DNA of 64,000 bases from Platanthera guangdongensis. Its lineage: Eukaryota; Streptophyta; Magnoliopsida; Asparagales; Orchidaceae. Of the stretch, positions 53,270 through 64,000 are shown in pieces. A program made the position numbers and the translations under genes. Position 1 is the stretch's first letter; each line of letters begins with the position of its first letter. The DNA lies in assembly GCA_039583875.1 (NCBI GenBank), contig CM077151.1:106906609-106970608 (forward strand), in the 5' to 3' direction. A model generated the notes under the pieces. The model had not been told where the DNA came from. It saw only the letters and a program-made list of their open reading frames with translations, and ran no database searches.

Positions 53270-53808
53270 ACTCTGTGACTGTGTGCGCACTCGATCGCTC
53301 CGCGGGCTATGACGACCAAGTTTAGTCTGGTCTACCAGGAGGGTTGAGTTGGCCGCTGTTTACCGGGCAAACCGACTCCTGAATTTTTCCCAAGTCTGGG
53401 CTGTTAGAATTGGTCTAACTGCCTAGCCACCTCGCTCTTCAAGCTGCCAAGTCCCCGGGGAGGAGCCGACCAGACCCAGTTTAATCGCCTGTTTGCGCGG
53501 TTAGGTTGCCTTTTCTTTTATTCGCCCTCTTGTATCTCGTCACCGCTGCCCGATTTTCCTGTACCCGGGAAGCCGGTAATTTTAGCCCGACCCTTTTGGG
53601 CAGGCCCCCGAGCCTATAAATAGGGGAAACAGTACTGTTTAGGCACGCTGATTCGAATCCCCAAGCTTGTCGCCTGTGACAACGGTCTCAAAACTAGTGC
53701 CTAGCGGTCTCCTGTTAGCTCGGGCTCTCCGGCTTCTTCTAACCACTGTAATTCTCTTTTCAAATAAGGGAAAGCCCGTCGCAAGAGAGACATTCGCCGC
53801 GACGGACA
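53270..53808 (+). repeat. 5' LTR of element I (left end uncertain)
   Basis: Ends GACGGACA at 53808, five bases before the primer site. TATAAATA at 53615-53622 is followed by a leader. The start is not determined. Confidence 0.45.
53615..53622 (+). promoter_or_regulatory. TATA box in LTR of I
   Basis: CCTATAAATAGG about 190 bases before the LTR end, with transcription expected towards gag. Confidence 0.55.
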
Positions 53809-53813
53809 AAGTT

Positions 53814-53830
53814 TGGTGTTGCCGCGGTCT
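53814..53830 (+). other. Putative primer binding site of I
   Basis: TGGTGTTGCCGCGGTCT begins with TGG (complement of a CCA end). I cannot name the tRNA. Confidence 0.45.
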
Positions 53831-53986
53831 GCGGCTCTGGTTGTTTTCTTTCTCTCGACCGCTAGTAACCAACTACTTGTAGTTTTTTCTTCCCTCTTTT
53901 TCCTTGGAAATCTGAAGTGCATTTCAGGCACCAACATTCAACATGCAACCTTCAGATCAAGAAGTTGCTGAAATCAGCGGTTAGCC

Positions 53987-55790
53987 ATGTCAAACCGCCG
54001 TTCTGCTCATCGCTCAGTCCACTCTAGCCCTTCAAAGGATGCTCTATGGGAGGCACTCGATCAGTCTCGTCGAGAGGCCGAGCAATCTCGCAGAGAGACC
54101 GACCCGCGTCTCGACGCTATCGGTCAGGCTCTAGCCGCGCTCACTCAGCGGTTAGCGCCTCAGCCCGCAGCAGCGCCCGCGGTTACCCCGGTTATTCTAG
54201 CTTCAGCAGTGGCGCCTTATCTGCCGGTCTATCTGCCTGCTCAGACCGCAGCACCCCTGCGACCTCAAGAAGAGGAGTTCGCTTCTCATACGAATTTCTT
54301 CCGTGAAGCGTCCAGGGGGAGTCCAACCCGCATGCTGAATTTTGAAGAGAATTTTCAGCCCGCTCAGGCCGCCGCTGCTCCTGCTGCAGTCCGCCCCTTG
54401 TCTCCTCCTGCCCCGGCTGAAGTGGAGGAGTCCTCTCCTTTCGTTGACAGGATCCGTTGGGAGCCCGCTCCCAATAACTTCAGAGAGCCCCGCCTGCCCT
54501 CTTATACAGGTGAACTGATCCGGTTATGTACCTGCAAGCGTTTGAGGATGCTGTGGCCTTGGGAGGCCTCATAGATGCCATGAAGTGCAAGCTGCTGGTA
54601 ACCACTTTCGATGGTCAAGCTAGAGAGTGGTTCCATGAGCTGTATCCTCAGTCAATCACCTACTTCGCCGAGCTCCGCAAATAGCTTCTATTGAGGTTTT
54701 CTAGCTCGAAGAAAAGGAAGAGCGGACCTGCAGCTCTCTTCCAGATCAAGCAAAAGGATGGCGAATCGGTGGCACGATTCGTTGATCGCTTTCAGAGAGA
54801 AATCCTGGGGGTTAAGAATGTGGACCTCGATTTCTACAAAGTTGCCATAGTCCACGACCTCAGGGAGGCTCCGCTGAAGTTCAAGGCAACCACCAAAGCA
54901 CCCGCGACATATTAGGAATCGATCGCCTTGATCAATAGGTTCATCGAGGGTGAAAATGCCAATCCATCCTACATCTTTTCCTTGACAGCTAAGGCAGATG
55001 CAAAAGATGTGGAGAGTTCTTCTTCTGCAACTCGTCATTCTACCAGGCCTCCTCGCCCCCTGCTCAGAGGGGGAGAAACTTCCGCCACAAGCGACCTTTC
55101 TAAGGCTATTAACAGTTTCATGATCAGAAACTGCCGTTGGCTACTGCATCCGCTCCATCTGCTCCGCAAGTTCTGCCTGTTTTTCAATCTCAGAATGCTT
55201 CATCTTCAACTGCTCAGCAGTATGATGACTCCCAAGAGGAGTTTTTAGCTTCGGGCTTAACGATGGATGAAGTCATCCAAGTCCTGCAGAAGAGGCCTGA
55301 TTACAAAATGCCAGGACCTCAGAAGGTGGACTGAAAGTCTCGCGGCGCTGATCTCTATTGTGAGTTTCATAGAGACAAGGGGCACTCAATGGAGAATTGC
55401 AGAGCTCTTCGTCTGCTAGTAGAGAGGCTCCAAGCTGAGGGGAAGATGCAGGACCTAGTTCGCAAGGAAATTCCTGCCAAGCCATCCACCTCCAAGGGCA
55501 AGGAGGTGGCTGAAATTTATTGGGAATGCAAAGAGGTCGAGGACGTTGGCCATCTGGGCGACATCAATGTTGGAAGTGAATGTGTCGATGCCGATGATGA
55601 GGGAACTCTCGACCGACCCTTCTGCATTCACAGGAAAGTTGGATCAGAATCGACCCGGAAGTCTTTTATTTCAAGAGTCTTCCGGCAGGAGGTAGCTGCA
55701 ACCTCCTCATCTGCTCAATCAAGGGGAATCGTCACCTTCGGCCAGGACGACCTTCCCCGACTGCTAATACTTTCAACGATGCTGTTGTAA
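53987..55790 (+). pseudogene. gag: Tat-type gag of I, with stops
   Basis: Starts MSNRRSAHRSVHSSPSKDAL. A Q/P/A-rich region leads to the gag domain (YLQAFEDAVALGGLIDAMK, VTTFDGQAREWFHELYP, FVDRFQREILGVKN), in a different frame from the start, so there is a shift near 54510. Stops follow at about 54682 and 54913. The zinc-knuckle-like motif YCEFHRDKGHSMENC, typical of the Tat lineage, is at about 55359-55403. Further frame changes occur. Confidence 0.82.
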
Positions 55791-56060
55791 TCAAAGTAGT
55801 CATAGAGAACTATATGATGGATAAAATTCTGATTGACACCGATAGTTCGTTAAACCTAATGTTCAAACTTACATTTGAGGCCCTGAAGACTGGAAAACCT
55901 TTGCTTTCCACCAAAGGGCCGCTCTACGGTTTTTTCGGGCGAGCGGAAGGAAGTGGAAGAGAGTGTTGCCCTCTTGGTAACACTCATATGGATCACTAAG
56001 CTTGCTCAATTCATAGTAGTTGACGCTCTAACTAGCTACTATGCTATCTTTGGAAGCCCC
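55790..56060 (+). pseudogene. Protease remnant of I with altered active site
   Basis: MDKILIDTDSSLNLMFKLTF corresponds to the retropepsin segment where DTG or DGG-SS is expected; here the glycine is aspartate. A stop follows at about 55999. The enzyme would be dead. Confidence 0.65.
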
Positions 56061-56077
56061 TACTAAATGAATGTCAA

Positions 56078-57126
56078 GTGGTAGTTTCAACCTACCACCT
56101 TGCCATCAAGTTTGCTGCTGAAGAAAAGCAGTTCAGGGTCAAGATTCACCCAAGATTGGCACAGGAGTGCTATGTCAGGACGGTCAATTTGACCGAACAA
56201 GTTCCTCTTCCAGCAATCCCAGTTGCTGCTCTTGAAGATGCAACTCTACCCGAAGCAGCTGAAGATCCTGAGGGGGGAGCCCTAAAAGGAACTCACCTGG
56301 AACCTGCCCAAGTAACTCAAGCAGTTCCCATTGCTGAAGGAGAGGAGAGGAAACTCTCCATCAATGCAGAGTTGCAAGAGGAGGAGAAGACCGAGCTGAT
56401 CTCCTATTTATTGAAGAACCTGAACGTCTTTGCTTGGTCAATAGAAGAAATGCCAGAAGTAGATCATGATGTTGCCTGCCACCACCTCAACATTGATTCT
56501 GGCTTCAAGCCAATTCAGCAGAAGAAGATAGAGATGACAACCAAGTTTGCAGAGCCAATCAGGGAGGAGGTCGCCAAACTCCTCAAGGCCAAGTTTATTC
56601 GTGAAATCCAATACCCCACATGGGTGTCTAATGTTGTCATGGTTAAAAAGCCAGGGAGAAATGACGTATGTGTGTGGATTTCACGAAATTAAATAAAGCA
56701 TGTCCGAAATATTGTTATCCCTAGCCTCAGATAAATGCATTAGTAGATTTCGCGGTTGGGTATTGTTTTATGAGTTTTTTGGATGCATTTTCTGGTTATA
56801 ACCAGATTAGAATGCACAAGCCTGACGCTCCCCATACATCTTTCATTACAAACGGTGGTTGTTATTGTTATCTCGTAATGCCTTTCGGGCTTAAGAACGC
56901 AGGAGCAAGCTATCAACGCATGATGCACTCTGTGTTCAAGGAACAAAATGGGAGAAATCTTGAAGTTTATGTTGATGATATCCTCATCAAAAGTAAGTCC
57001 CTCTCATTACACTTAGAGGACCTCGCAGAGATGTTCACTACTCTGCGGAGGTACAAGATGAAACTTAACCCGTTGAAATGTGTCTTCGGGGCAAGGGGAA
57101 ATTCTTTGGCCATCTCTTACTCCTGA
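56078..57126 (+). pseudogene. Reverse transcriptase of I, broken
   Basis: The pre-RT segment LNVFAWSIEEMPEVD and RT start (NVVMVKKPGRNDVCVW) are followed by a stop near 56690. RT continues with FLDAFSGYNQIRM, MPFGLKNAGASYQRMM and the intact catalytic YVDDILIKS. A frame change near 57100 leads into RNase H. Confidence 0.85.
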
Positions 57127-58057
57127 AGGCCTTACTCCAAATCCTGACAAAGTAAAAGCCATTCTTGACATGACACCTCCTCGCTCTCCCAAAGAAGTTC
57201 AGCAGTTAGGAGGAAGGCTGGCAGGCATGGGCAGATTCATTTCTAGAGTGGGAGAGAAGAGTGCCCCCTTCTTTAAAACTCTTCGGAGAGCCTATAAGTT
57301 TGAATGGACTGAAGAGTGTAACGAGGCCTTCGAACAGCTCAAAAAGCAACTGATGTCAACTCCACAGCTTCAAAGCCCTCGCTCAGGAGAGATGGTATAT
57401 ATCTACTTGGGAGTTGCCCCAGAGATAGTTAACTCTGTTCTTGTTAGAGAAGAAGGGAGGAAGCGGTTCCCAGTGTACTATGTCAGTAACATTCTCAAGA
57501 GCGCTGAGATGAGATATCCAATCCTGGAAAGACTTGCTCGAGCACTGGTTATGTCAGCCCGAAGACTTTGCCCATACTTCCTAGCACATTCAATTCAAGT
57601 AGTGACTGATCAACCTCTGAGGAGTGTATTTGAAAAGCCAGAGCATTCTGGTAGACTGGCTAAGTGGGCGATAAAGTTGAGTGAGTTTGAAATCTCCTAT
57701 GTGCCCATGATAGCTATCAAAGTGCAGGTATTGTCGGATTTCCTGTTGGACATGATGGAGGCAAATTCTGATCAAGCAGAGAGGTCTCCTTCAGCTTGGA
57801 CTAGTTATGTAGATGGAGCTTCAGGCAAAAACTCCTCTGGGGCAGGAGTAGTTCTTATCAATCTAAATGGGATCAAGCTGGAGCAAGCTATAAAGTTTTT
57901 CTTCCCAACAACCAATAATCAGGTTGAGTATGAAACATTTCTGGCCGGCCTAAGGCTTGCAAGGGAGCTCAGAATTGAGCATGTGCACGTCAAGACAGAC
58001 TCTTTGGTGATGACATCTGTTGGACACATTGATCACAATGTCCTAGATTTGAAGTAG
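57080..58057 (+). pseudogene. Two RNase H domains of I, cut at the 3' end
   Basis: First domain: LTPEGLTPNPDKVKAILDM, then FEQLKKQL, VYIYLGVAPEIVNSVLVRE and YPILERLARALV, a diverged gypsy RNase H. Second domain: WTSYVDGASGKNSSGAG, TTNNQVEYETFLAGLRLARE and VKTDS, with D-E-D residues of the archaeal-type RNase H added in Tat elements. The frame ends at 58057, shortly before the LTR of H. Confidence 0.85.
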
Positions 58058-58224
58058 GCCCACAGGTTAATGTTATACACATGAATGTTTCTAATATATG
58101 TTCAAAGTTCATTGCATACATGTGTATACTGTTGTATTGATTAGACAGGTTGTCAGGGTCACAGTGACAGTTGGACTCAAGAAAGGTAGCTGGATAAGCA
58201 GAAAATAGGCTAAGTCCAGAAACA

Positions 58225-58650
58225 TTGAGTGAGTTAGCGCCAGGAGCCTAAAAGCGTCGACAGAAGATCCAACAATCAAGGCCTCAATATTGCTGACTAG
58301 AAATCTGTTTAAGGACAAAAACGTTGAGTGAAGACAGTTCACTCAACTCCTACTCAGTAGGATTTCTGATTAAGTATAGAAGCGTTGAGTGAAGACGGGT
58401 TACTCAACGCCTCATTAAGAAGTCAGACACAGTTCAGAAGCGTTCAGTGTCGAAGCTTCACTCAACGCATTCATAAAGGAAAATTCTACCAAGTCCAAAT
58501 ACGTTGAGTGATGAAGGCTCACTCAACGCTTTATCAGTTAGACTGTAAAAGTCAAATGCATTGAGTGATGAATGTTCACTCAACGCCTCAAGATGCAGAT
58601 TTTCTGTTAAGTATTTCTGCGTTGAGTGACATGTCCTCAGTCAACGCCTA
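58225..58650. repeat. CGTTGAGTGA / TCACTCAACG hairpin array in LTR of H
   Basis: Six stem-loops with arms CGTTGAGTGA and TCACTCAACG around 6-10 base loops that differ between units, plus a half unit at the start. Loops vary while arms are conserved. Confidence 0.92.
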
Positions 58651-58848
58651 TGCAGATTGTCTGGAAATTGCCTAGGCTACAGGTGCTGGATCATGCTGAC
58701 GCCATCAATAATTCAAATGTTGCGGGAATTGCGCGCTAGTTGACAAAAGGCGTCGTATGCCTTTAGTACAGTAATTAATTCAAAAGATATGTTGCAGTTA
58801 CCTATTCCGGCTGATCTATACTACACATAGAGCCGTTGGACGACGAGC

Positions 58849-58857
58849 AATAAAAGG
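58849..58857 (+). promoter_or_regulatory. TATA-like box in LTR of H
   Basis: AATAAAAGG about 200 bases after the hairpin array; the best core-promoter candidate on the plus strand. Confidence 0.4.
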
Positions 58858-59854
58858 CACTTTCCGAGAAATCAAAGAAAGAAGCCTTTTAGTCATCTTC
58901 TTCCTCTCGATTAAGAAAAAGGTTTCCTGGAACTCATTTTTCTATAGTACATCTGCGAATTATAGACAGAGGTTGGCTGATTGAAGAACACAAATAACTG
59001 TGAAATCAAATAGTCTTCAACAACAAGTTCACATAACTCATCTTTCTGTGAGAGAAGAAGAAGCAGAGCTAACACAAGTTGCTGTTCATCTTCAAGGCCA
59101 CTGCACTCAACACTACTACATCAAAGGCTTGAAGAAGCAATGCTCTAAAGTTATCTTCTCAGCACAAGCATAAACTTCCTGAAGATTTACTATGTTGGTG
59201 TTGTGAAGAAGTTGGATTGAGTTCACTCTGTTCAGAAAGAAGACTCAGAGGACATTCTCTCTGTAGTCAATCATCATCAAATCTCTACTCTTTCTATAGG
59301 ATCATTATTGATCTGAGTTGTAAGCCTAATATATAAGAGATGAGTGGTAGGATTTTATTGAGAATTTGAGATAAGGCCTGTATGCCTGAGGTAGGATCTG
59401 AGTCAGATATGAGGTGAGAGATTTATTATCTCTGTGTGTAGGGCTATCTTTCTAGCCTGAGTTGTAGAGCTTCTTGTTAAGCCTGAGGTAGGTGATCTGG
59501 AGGATTACTGAGCTGTAGGAGTATAGTTTACTCTGTGTGTGTAGAGCTTTGGCCCGAGGTGTAGGGCTTGGAGGATGCCTGAGTGATACTGAGGGATCTG
59601 AGTTATAAGCTCTTTGAGCCGAGTTTGAAGTGGATTGCCTTGTCTAACATACTGTTAGAAAGATGGGAGGGAAAGTGAATGTACCCATACCTTGGGTAAC
59701 CACTATAAATGCTGGTGTGCTGATCCTTATTTTTGAAAGCTAACACAATAATCTAACTCTCAACACACCAAAGAAAAAAAGTAGTCGCAAAGACTTGAAA
59801 ACCTATTTACCCCCCTCTAGGTGTATAACTACTCTCGAAACAAAGACTTTCAAG

Positions 59855-59865
59855 TGGTATCAGAG
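59855..59865 (+). other. Primer binding site of H (initiator Met tRNA)
   Basis: TGGTATCAGAG two bases after the LTR, identical to E's site and spacing. Confidence 0.93.
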
Positions 59866-59930
59866 AGAGGTTATTCAAAAAAGACTTAACAGTCTGAACA
59901 GATCTCCAAGAGTAGCTAAATATTAACTCC

Positions 59931-62518
59931 ACGGGTTCATGTGAGAACCACAAGGAGTTGAGCTCCATGAAACTTCCTATTTGCAGAAAAGAGAACTTTG
60001 GAATTTATGAAGAAAGGATAAGACTGTTCATGAAAGCCTCAGACCCTAGGATATTCATTACAATTCAAGAGAGACCCTTCATTCCCATGAAAGTCTTTCA
60101 TAAATGCCAATGTCCAGACTCCAAATAAGTATACTGAAATGACTAAGGATGAAGTCATCCTGGCAACCATGGATAAAAGGGCTCAAAACATCATTGTTAG
60201 TGCCATAGATGACTCTACCTTCCAGAACCGTGTCCATTGCAAAACAACTAAAGAGATGTGAGATTCTCTCATTGTTTATATGGAAGGGACTGAGGAGGTG
60301 AGAGATGATAGGAAATCCCTCCTGAATCAACAATATGAGACCTTCAAATAAGACAAGAAAGATTCCATTGCTGAATGCTATGAAAAGTTCTTCATAATAG
60401 TGAACAGTCTGATCACCTATGACAAACAGTTCACCAACTATGAGCTGAATGACAATTCTTGAGACCCCTAAACAAGGAATGTGATATCAAGATCTGTGCC
60501 ATCTGAGAGGTTGACAACTTGGACAACACATTGTCTCAAAATCTGTTTGGGAAGCTGCTATCCCATGAGATGTAGCTGAACTCTTGGAAGACAGAAGAGG
60601 ATGCTGTCAGATCTCTCAGCAAAGAGAAGGATGTGACCTTCAGAGCTGAAGCCATAAGAAGAAGCAGGGAGAAGACTCCTTCTCCACCAAGGAGAGCTGC
60701 AGAGTCAGATAGCTCAGATTCCAGCTCCTCAGGCAATGAGCTGTCAGATGGAGAACTGACACTGTTCTCCAAACAGTTCAAGAAAATACTGAGCAGAAGG
60801 AAACAGTGGAAGAACAAAGTCTCTTCAAGCTCTAACTCAAGAAAGCCCTATTCCAACAAGTACAAGTTCAGAAATGACCCCTCTGGAGAAATGTATGACT
60901 CCAAGCAGAATAAATATGTTAAGACTAATGTTGTTTGCTACTGGTGCAACAGGAGTGGACATGTCATTGCTGACTGTCCAGTTAAGATGAATAAACACAT
61001 GAAGTCTGAAGGCAAAAAACATCATAAGGACAAGAAGACTGAAAAGTGCTTCTTAGCCAAGAAAAAAGTCAGCCTATCAGATAAGAAGACTGAAAAGAGT
61101 TTCTTGGCCAAGAAGAAAGTCAGCCTATCAGATAGTGATTTTGAGTCTTCAAAATCAGATGAAGAGGAGGGCTACATTGATCTCATGACCATTGAAGAAG
61201 AGGCTGATCATCCAGCTGCCCCATCTGGCATAAGGGCCCCACTGTCCTCTGTTGACAGTGATTTTGAAGAGGATGAGGAGTTCAGTCTCATGGACCTATC
61301 AGAAGACAATCAGAACAATTCTATTCCTGATGAAGTACACTCTATTCCTAACTCTCCCTCTGTCTATGAATCTAGATCAGACTCTGAAGCACCCACTTCC
61401 TCTAGTGGGGATGGTGGATCAGAATCTGAAGATGATGTCAATCAATTGATTGACAAGTATGGTGCAATTCTGGATGCTCTGAAGAAAAGCAAAAAACTTG
61501 TCAAGAGACAAGTTGAGGAGATTCCCACTCTGCAGCAAGCTGCTTCCCTGCAGCCTGAGTCAGCACCATTGCTAGCTCAGATTAGGAGGGAAGTTAGCCA
61601 ACTGAAGATAATCTCAATTATCCAAATTGGAACCATTTGCCAGAAGAACAAGATCATCATGGATCTTGAAAAAAAGCTTCTCAAGGAGAAGAAGCTTGTG
61701 ACTAAATTCTCTAAGCCCAAAACTGTTTTGCCACTGATTGACTCCACCTCTCAAAAGGATAAGAGGGGTTTGGGGTTCAAATGGAACTCTAGAGCTGCAC
61801 ATTCCAAAGGAAAATGCAAAACTCCTATAGTGCCTCGGACGACCTTTCAAAAGGTAATCCTCCCTTTTAACAGATATGACCAGGACAACATGTATGATCA
61901 CTGGAAGAATGAGAACTCTTCTTGTGAGAATACAAGAGTATCTTACAATAGAAGGAGAAAGAACATGAGATTGAGTGCACTGAAGGCTCCCATTAGGAAA
62001 TCCAAATGGCTCATTATGAACCGTTTGTGTTTGATGCTCCAGCCCCCACACTCAAGGATAAGGCTGTAGCCTGTTCTCATGTTCCCTCAGCAAAAACTGA
62101 CAAAAGGCAAGTCAGTCAGTAAGCCACACCTGACAGTTTCTGATGCCATCAACTCCATGTCAGCTGCAAAGATGACATATGTTGGTGCTACTCGGAATAA
62201 GCCAAGTGCATCCACTGACAGACTCACCTTCAGTCAGATACTTGTTGAAAGAAATAGGAAGAAGGATGCCGCTCTCCCCCTGAACAGACAACTAATGATA
62301 GCTTGCACACTCCAAAGGCTGTTCAGAAGAGGAGATACAACATTCATGAGTGTTGGTGTTGTGGCAAGGTTGATCACTTTGCCATAGATTGTTGGCATAA
62401 CCCAAGTGTGCCAAAGACAAAGATGAGTCTTCCTGTCAGGGCTGCTGCAGGTAGACATGTTCATTTTCAGGCTAACATGAACCAAAGACCTAATCCCTTT
62501 TGGGTTCATAAGGTAAAA
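59931..62518 (+). pseudogene. gag: Sirevirus-type gag of H, broken
   Basis: Aligns with E's gag from its first residue, but the start codon is ACG (59931-59933) where E has ATG. LSSMKLPICRKENFGIYEER follows. A frameshift near 60095 and stops up to about 60630 break the first third. A long open part (60633-62069) has zinc knuckle one CYWCNRSGHVIADC (about 60936-60977), an acidic serine-rich region and a coiled-coil-like part. A second knuckle CWCCGKVDHFAIDC lies near 62355-62396. A 48-bp tandem duplication (KKTEK-FLAKKKVSLSD twice) lies at about 61030-61135 and is absent from E. Confidence 0.88.
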
Positions 62519-62521
62519 TAA
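62519..62521 (+). other. TAA stop at gag-pol boundary of H
   Basis: AAG GTA AAA TAA here aligns with AAG GTT CAC TAA in E. Both are followed by a TNTTTGCAG-like run before the protease. Confidence 0.65.
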
Positions 62522-64000
62522 TCGGTGTTTGCAGGGTAGTCCAAATACCCATACAATGCCAATATGGTACTTGGACAGTTGATGTTTCAGACATATAACT
62601 GAAAAAAAGAGTCATCTTAAGGATTATACTCCAGTGCGGAATGGACCTAAGGTGATCTTTGGAGGTTCAGACAAAGAAGTTACCAAGAGCTATGGTATGA
62701 TCACCAATGACAGTCTCCATCACAAAGGTAGCTTATGTGGAAGGATTGAAACACAATCTAATTAGCATAAGCCAACTATGTGATATTGACTATGTCATTG
62801 TCTTCCACAGAGATGAGTGTCTGATCAAAAGGTCAAGTGACCAAGAGGTCATTTTGACAGACACTAGGAGTGAACATATGTATTGTTTAAACTTCCTATG
62901 CTTAAGTACAAACTCACCAGTATGTCTGGTAAAAAATGAGAAAGTCTCTTATTGTGTGCAATGACACATGATGCTTGTTCACTTGAACTACAAGATAATT
63001 AGCGAGCTCTTCAGTGAAGAACTAGTCAGAAATGAACCCAATCTAAGATGCACCAAAGAGGACATTTGCGCTGCATGTCAAAAGGGCAAGTATGACAAAA
63101 TATCCTTTAAGAACATTGAGGCCAAAGATTCAGAGAGGTGCTTGTATCTCTTGCATATGAACTCGTTTGGTCCCATGCCAGTTCATAGTCTAGGTAGGAA
63201 AGACTACACACTTGTGATAGTTGATGACTATTCCAGATTTGCTTGAGTTTTTTTTCTAAAGAAAAAGTCTGAAATCTTTGACATCTTTGTGATCTTTGTT
63301 AAGCAAGTTCATAATGAAAATGATAGTTCTGTGGTCAAAGTCAGAAGTAATCATGGTACTGAATTTCAGTTTGAAGACATGACAAAGTTCTGTGAAGAAC
63401 AAAAGATTTATCAGGAATTTTCTTCTCCAAGAACACCCCAACAAAATGTGATTACTGAGAGGAAGAACATGACTCTCATAAAAGCTGACAGGACATTACT
63501 CAGTGACACTTCTCTCTCATAATATTTCTGGGATGAGACATTAAACACTGCTTGTCATGTCTTGAATAGAGCCTCTATCAACAAGTATCATAAGAAGACT
63601 CCTTATGAGATTATGAAAGACAAAAAATCAAATCTTGCCTATCTTAGGATCTTTGAAAGAAAGTGCTTTGTGCTCAATAATGAGAAGTTCTACTTGACTA
63701 AGTTTGCTGCCAAATCCTATGAAGGGATTTTTATTGGGTACAACAACCATAACAAAGCCTTTAGAGTCTCCAACTTGAAAAATCAAGTTGTAAAAGAGTC
63801 TGTCAATGTAGTGTTTGATGAATCTTCTATGATTGACAGTGAGTTGTCAAGCTCCTATAGATCTGCATGTGTATAGTTGAAGATGGATAAACGAACCATC
63901 AAGGATACTCCTACTGCTCAAGAGGAGGATGGTGTGTTCATTCCTGAAGAAGGCCAAAACACATAGGACACAGGAGAAGACCAGCAGGATCCATACATCG
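62522..64000 (+). pseudogene. pol: Copia pol of H (protease, integrase), cut by window edge
   Basis: The protease motif YLDS is followed by TGA (62580-62582) where glycine stands in E. The GAG-pre zone has SISQLCDIDYVIVFH, HLNYKIISELFSEELV and CAACQKGKYD. Integrase has LLHMNSFGPMPVHSLG (the catalytic D of HMD is N here), VIVDDYSRFA, RSNHGTEFQ (D to N at the second catalytic position) and ITERKNMTLI. KKTPYEIMKDKKSNLAYLRI and the Sirevirus-type C-terminal part follow. Stops at 63244, 63520 and 63874 interrupt it. RT lies beyond the window. Confidence 0.85.

Larger units (their letters stand above)
53270..58070 (+). mobile_element. Tat-like Ty3/gypsy retrotransposon I, 5' part
   Basis: Plus-strand element: LTR promoter and primer site, gag, protease, RT and two RNase H domains. 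It is cut at about 58070 by element H; integrase and 3' LTR are not in the window. The dual RNase H marks the Tat lineage. The left edge is approximate because only one LTR is visible. Confidence 0.75.
58071..59852 (+). repeat. 5' LTR of element H
   Basis: From TGTTATACAC to GACTTTCA, 1782 bp. The right end is fixed by the primer site; the left end is inferred from the TG and the end of Tat homology. It has a hairpin array (58225-58650), an AATAAAAGG promoter-like box (58849-58857), and short GAGTTGTAG/GAGGTAG-type repeats in U5 (59310-59640). Confidence 0.75.
58071..64000 (+). mobile_element. Sirevirus-like copia retrotransposon H, 5' part
   Basis: Plus strand: LTR 58071-59852, initiator Met primer site, gag with two zinc knuckles, gag-pol stop, protease, integrase. 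It runs off the right edge before RT. Its proteins resemble those of E throughout, but the LTR sequence is unrelated. Many stops and frameshifts make it older than E. Confidence 0.88.

Noticed and set aside
62508..62535. AAG|GTAAAA ... TTTGCAG at the gag-pol boundary of H read as an intron
   Set aside because: About 25 bases is far too short for a plant intron, and E lacks a GTAA donor at that place.
1..64000. tRNA, rRNA or other RNA genes
   Set aside because: Only tRNA-complementary primer sites were seen; no cloverleaf or rRNA segment was recognised by eye.

Overview
This window is nuclear DNA of a flowering plant, dominated by LTR retrotransposons. The evidence is plant-type Ty1/copia (Sirevirus-like) and Ty3/gypsy (Tekay-, Athila- and Tat-like) proteins, primer sites matching plant tRNAs, 5-bp target duplications, two small DNA transposons, and three exons of a spliceosomal cyclophilin with GT-AG introns. 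I cannot name the species. Letters A-K are my own labels for the elements.

Bases 1-29916 form one nest, read from its outer shell at the right end inward. LTR element A (5' LTR 29059-29916) was hit by Athila-like B (LTR 27250-28766). B was hit by an old Tekay-like element C, whose LTR survives as 1-94, 14970-15693 and 24557-24716. C's LTR was hit twice: by complete Tekay-like D (15694-24551, target duplication AGAGG) and by complete Sirevirus-like copia E (100-14964, duplication CCTTG). E carries a solo LTR F (2354-4037, duplication GATAG). All six lie on the minus strand. A, B and C continue beyond the left edge of the window.

Bases 30366-31434 hold the first three exons (one of 24 bases) of a cyclophilin H / CYP22-type gene on the plus strand. 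The remaining exons are not visible. A decayed Athila-like element G (32788-44763) lies 1.35 kb after exon 3. Then follow a hAT-like MITE (45659-46360), the 3' end of a gypsy element K (47177-49380) split by a 638-bp element with a 10-bp duplication, a plus-strand copia fragment J (49381-50790) and a GC-rich block (52016-52575). Next come a plus-strand Tat-like element I with two RNase H domains (about 53270-58070) and a plus-strand Sirevirus-like element H (from 58071) that interrupts I and runs off the right edge.

Three patterns stand out. (1) Nearly every LTR family here carries its own array of short perfect or near-perfect palindromes, and some palindromic words are shared between unrelated families. 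(2) Element D has a 77-bp intron-like segment exactly between gag and protease; its removal would put gag in frame with pol. (3) E and H, which have unrelated LTRs, both keep a TAA stop at the same place between gag and pol.
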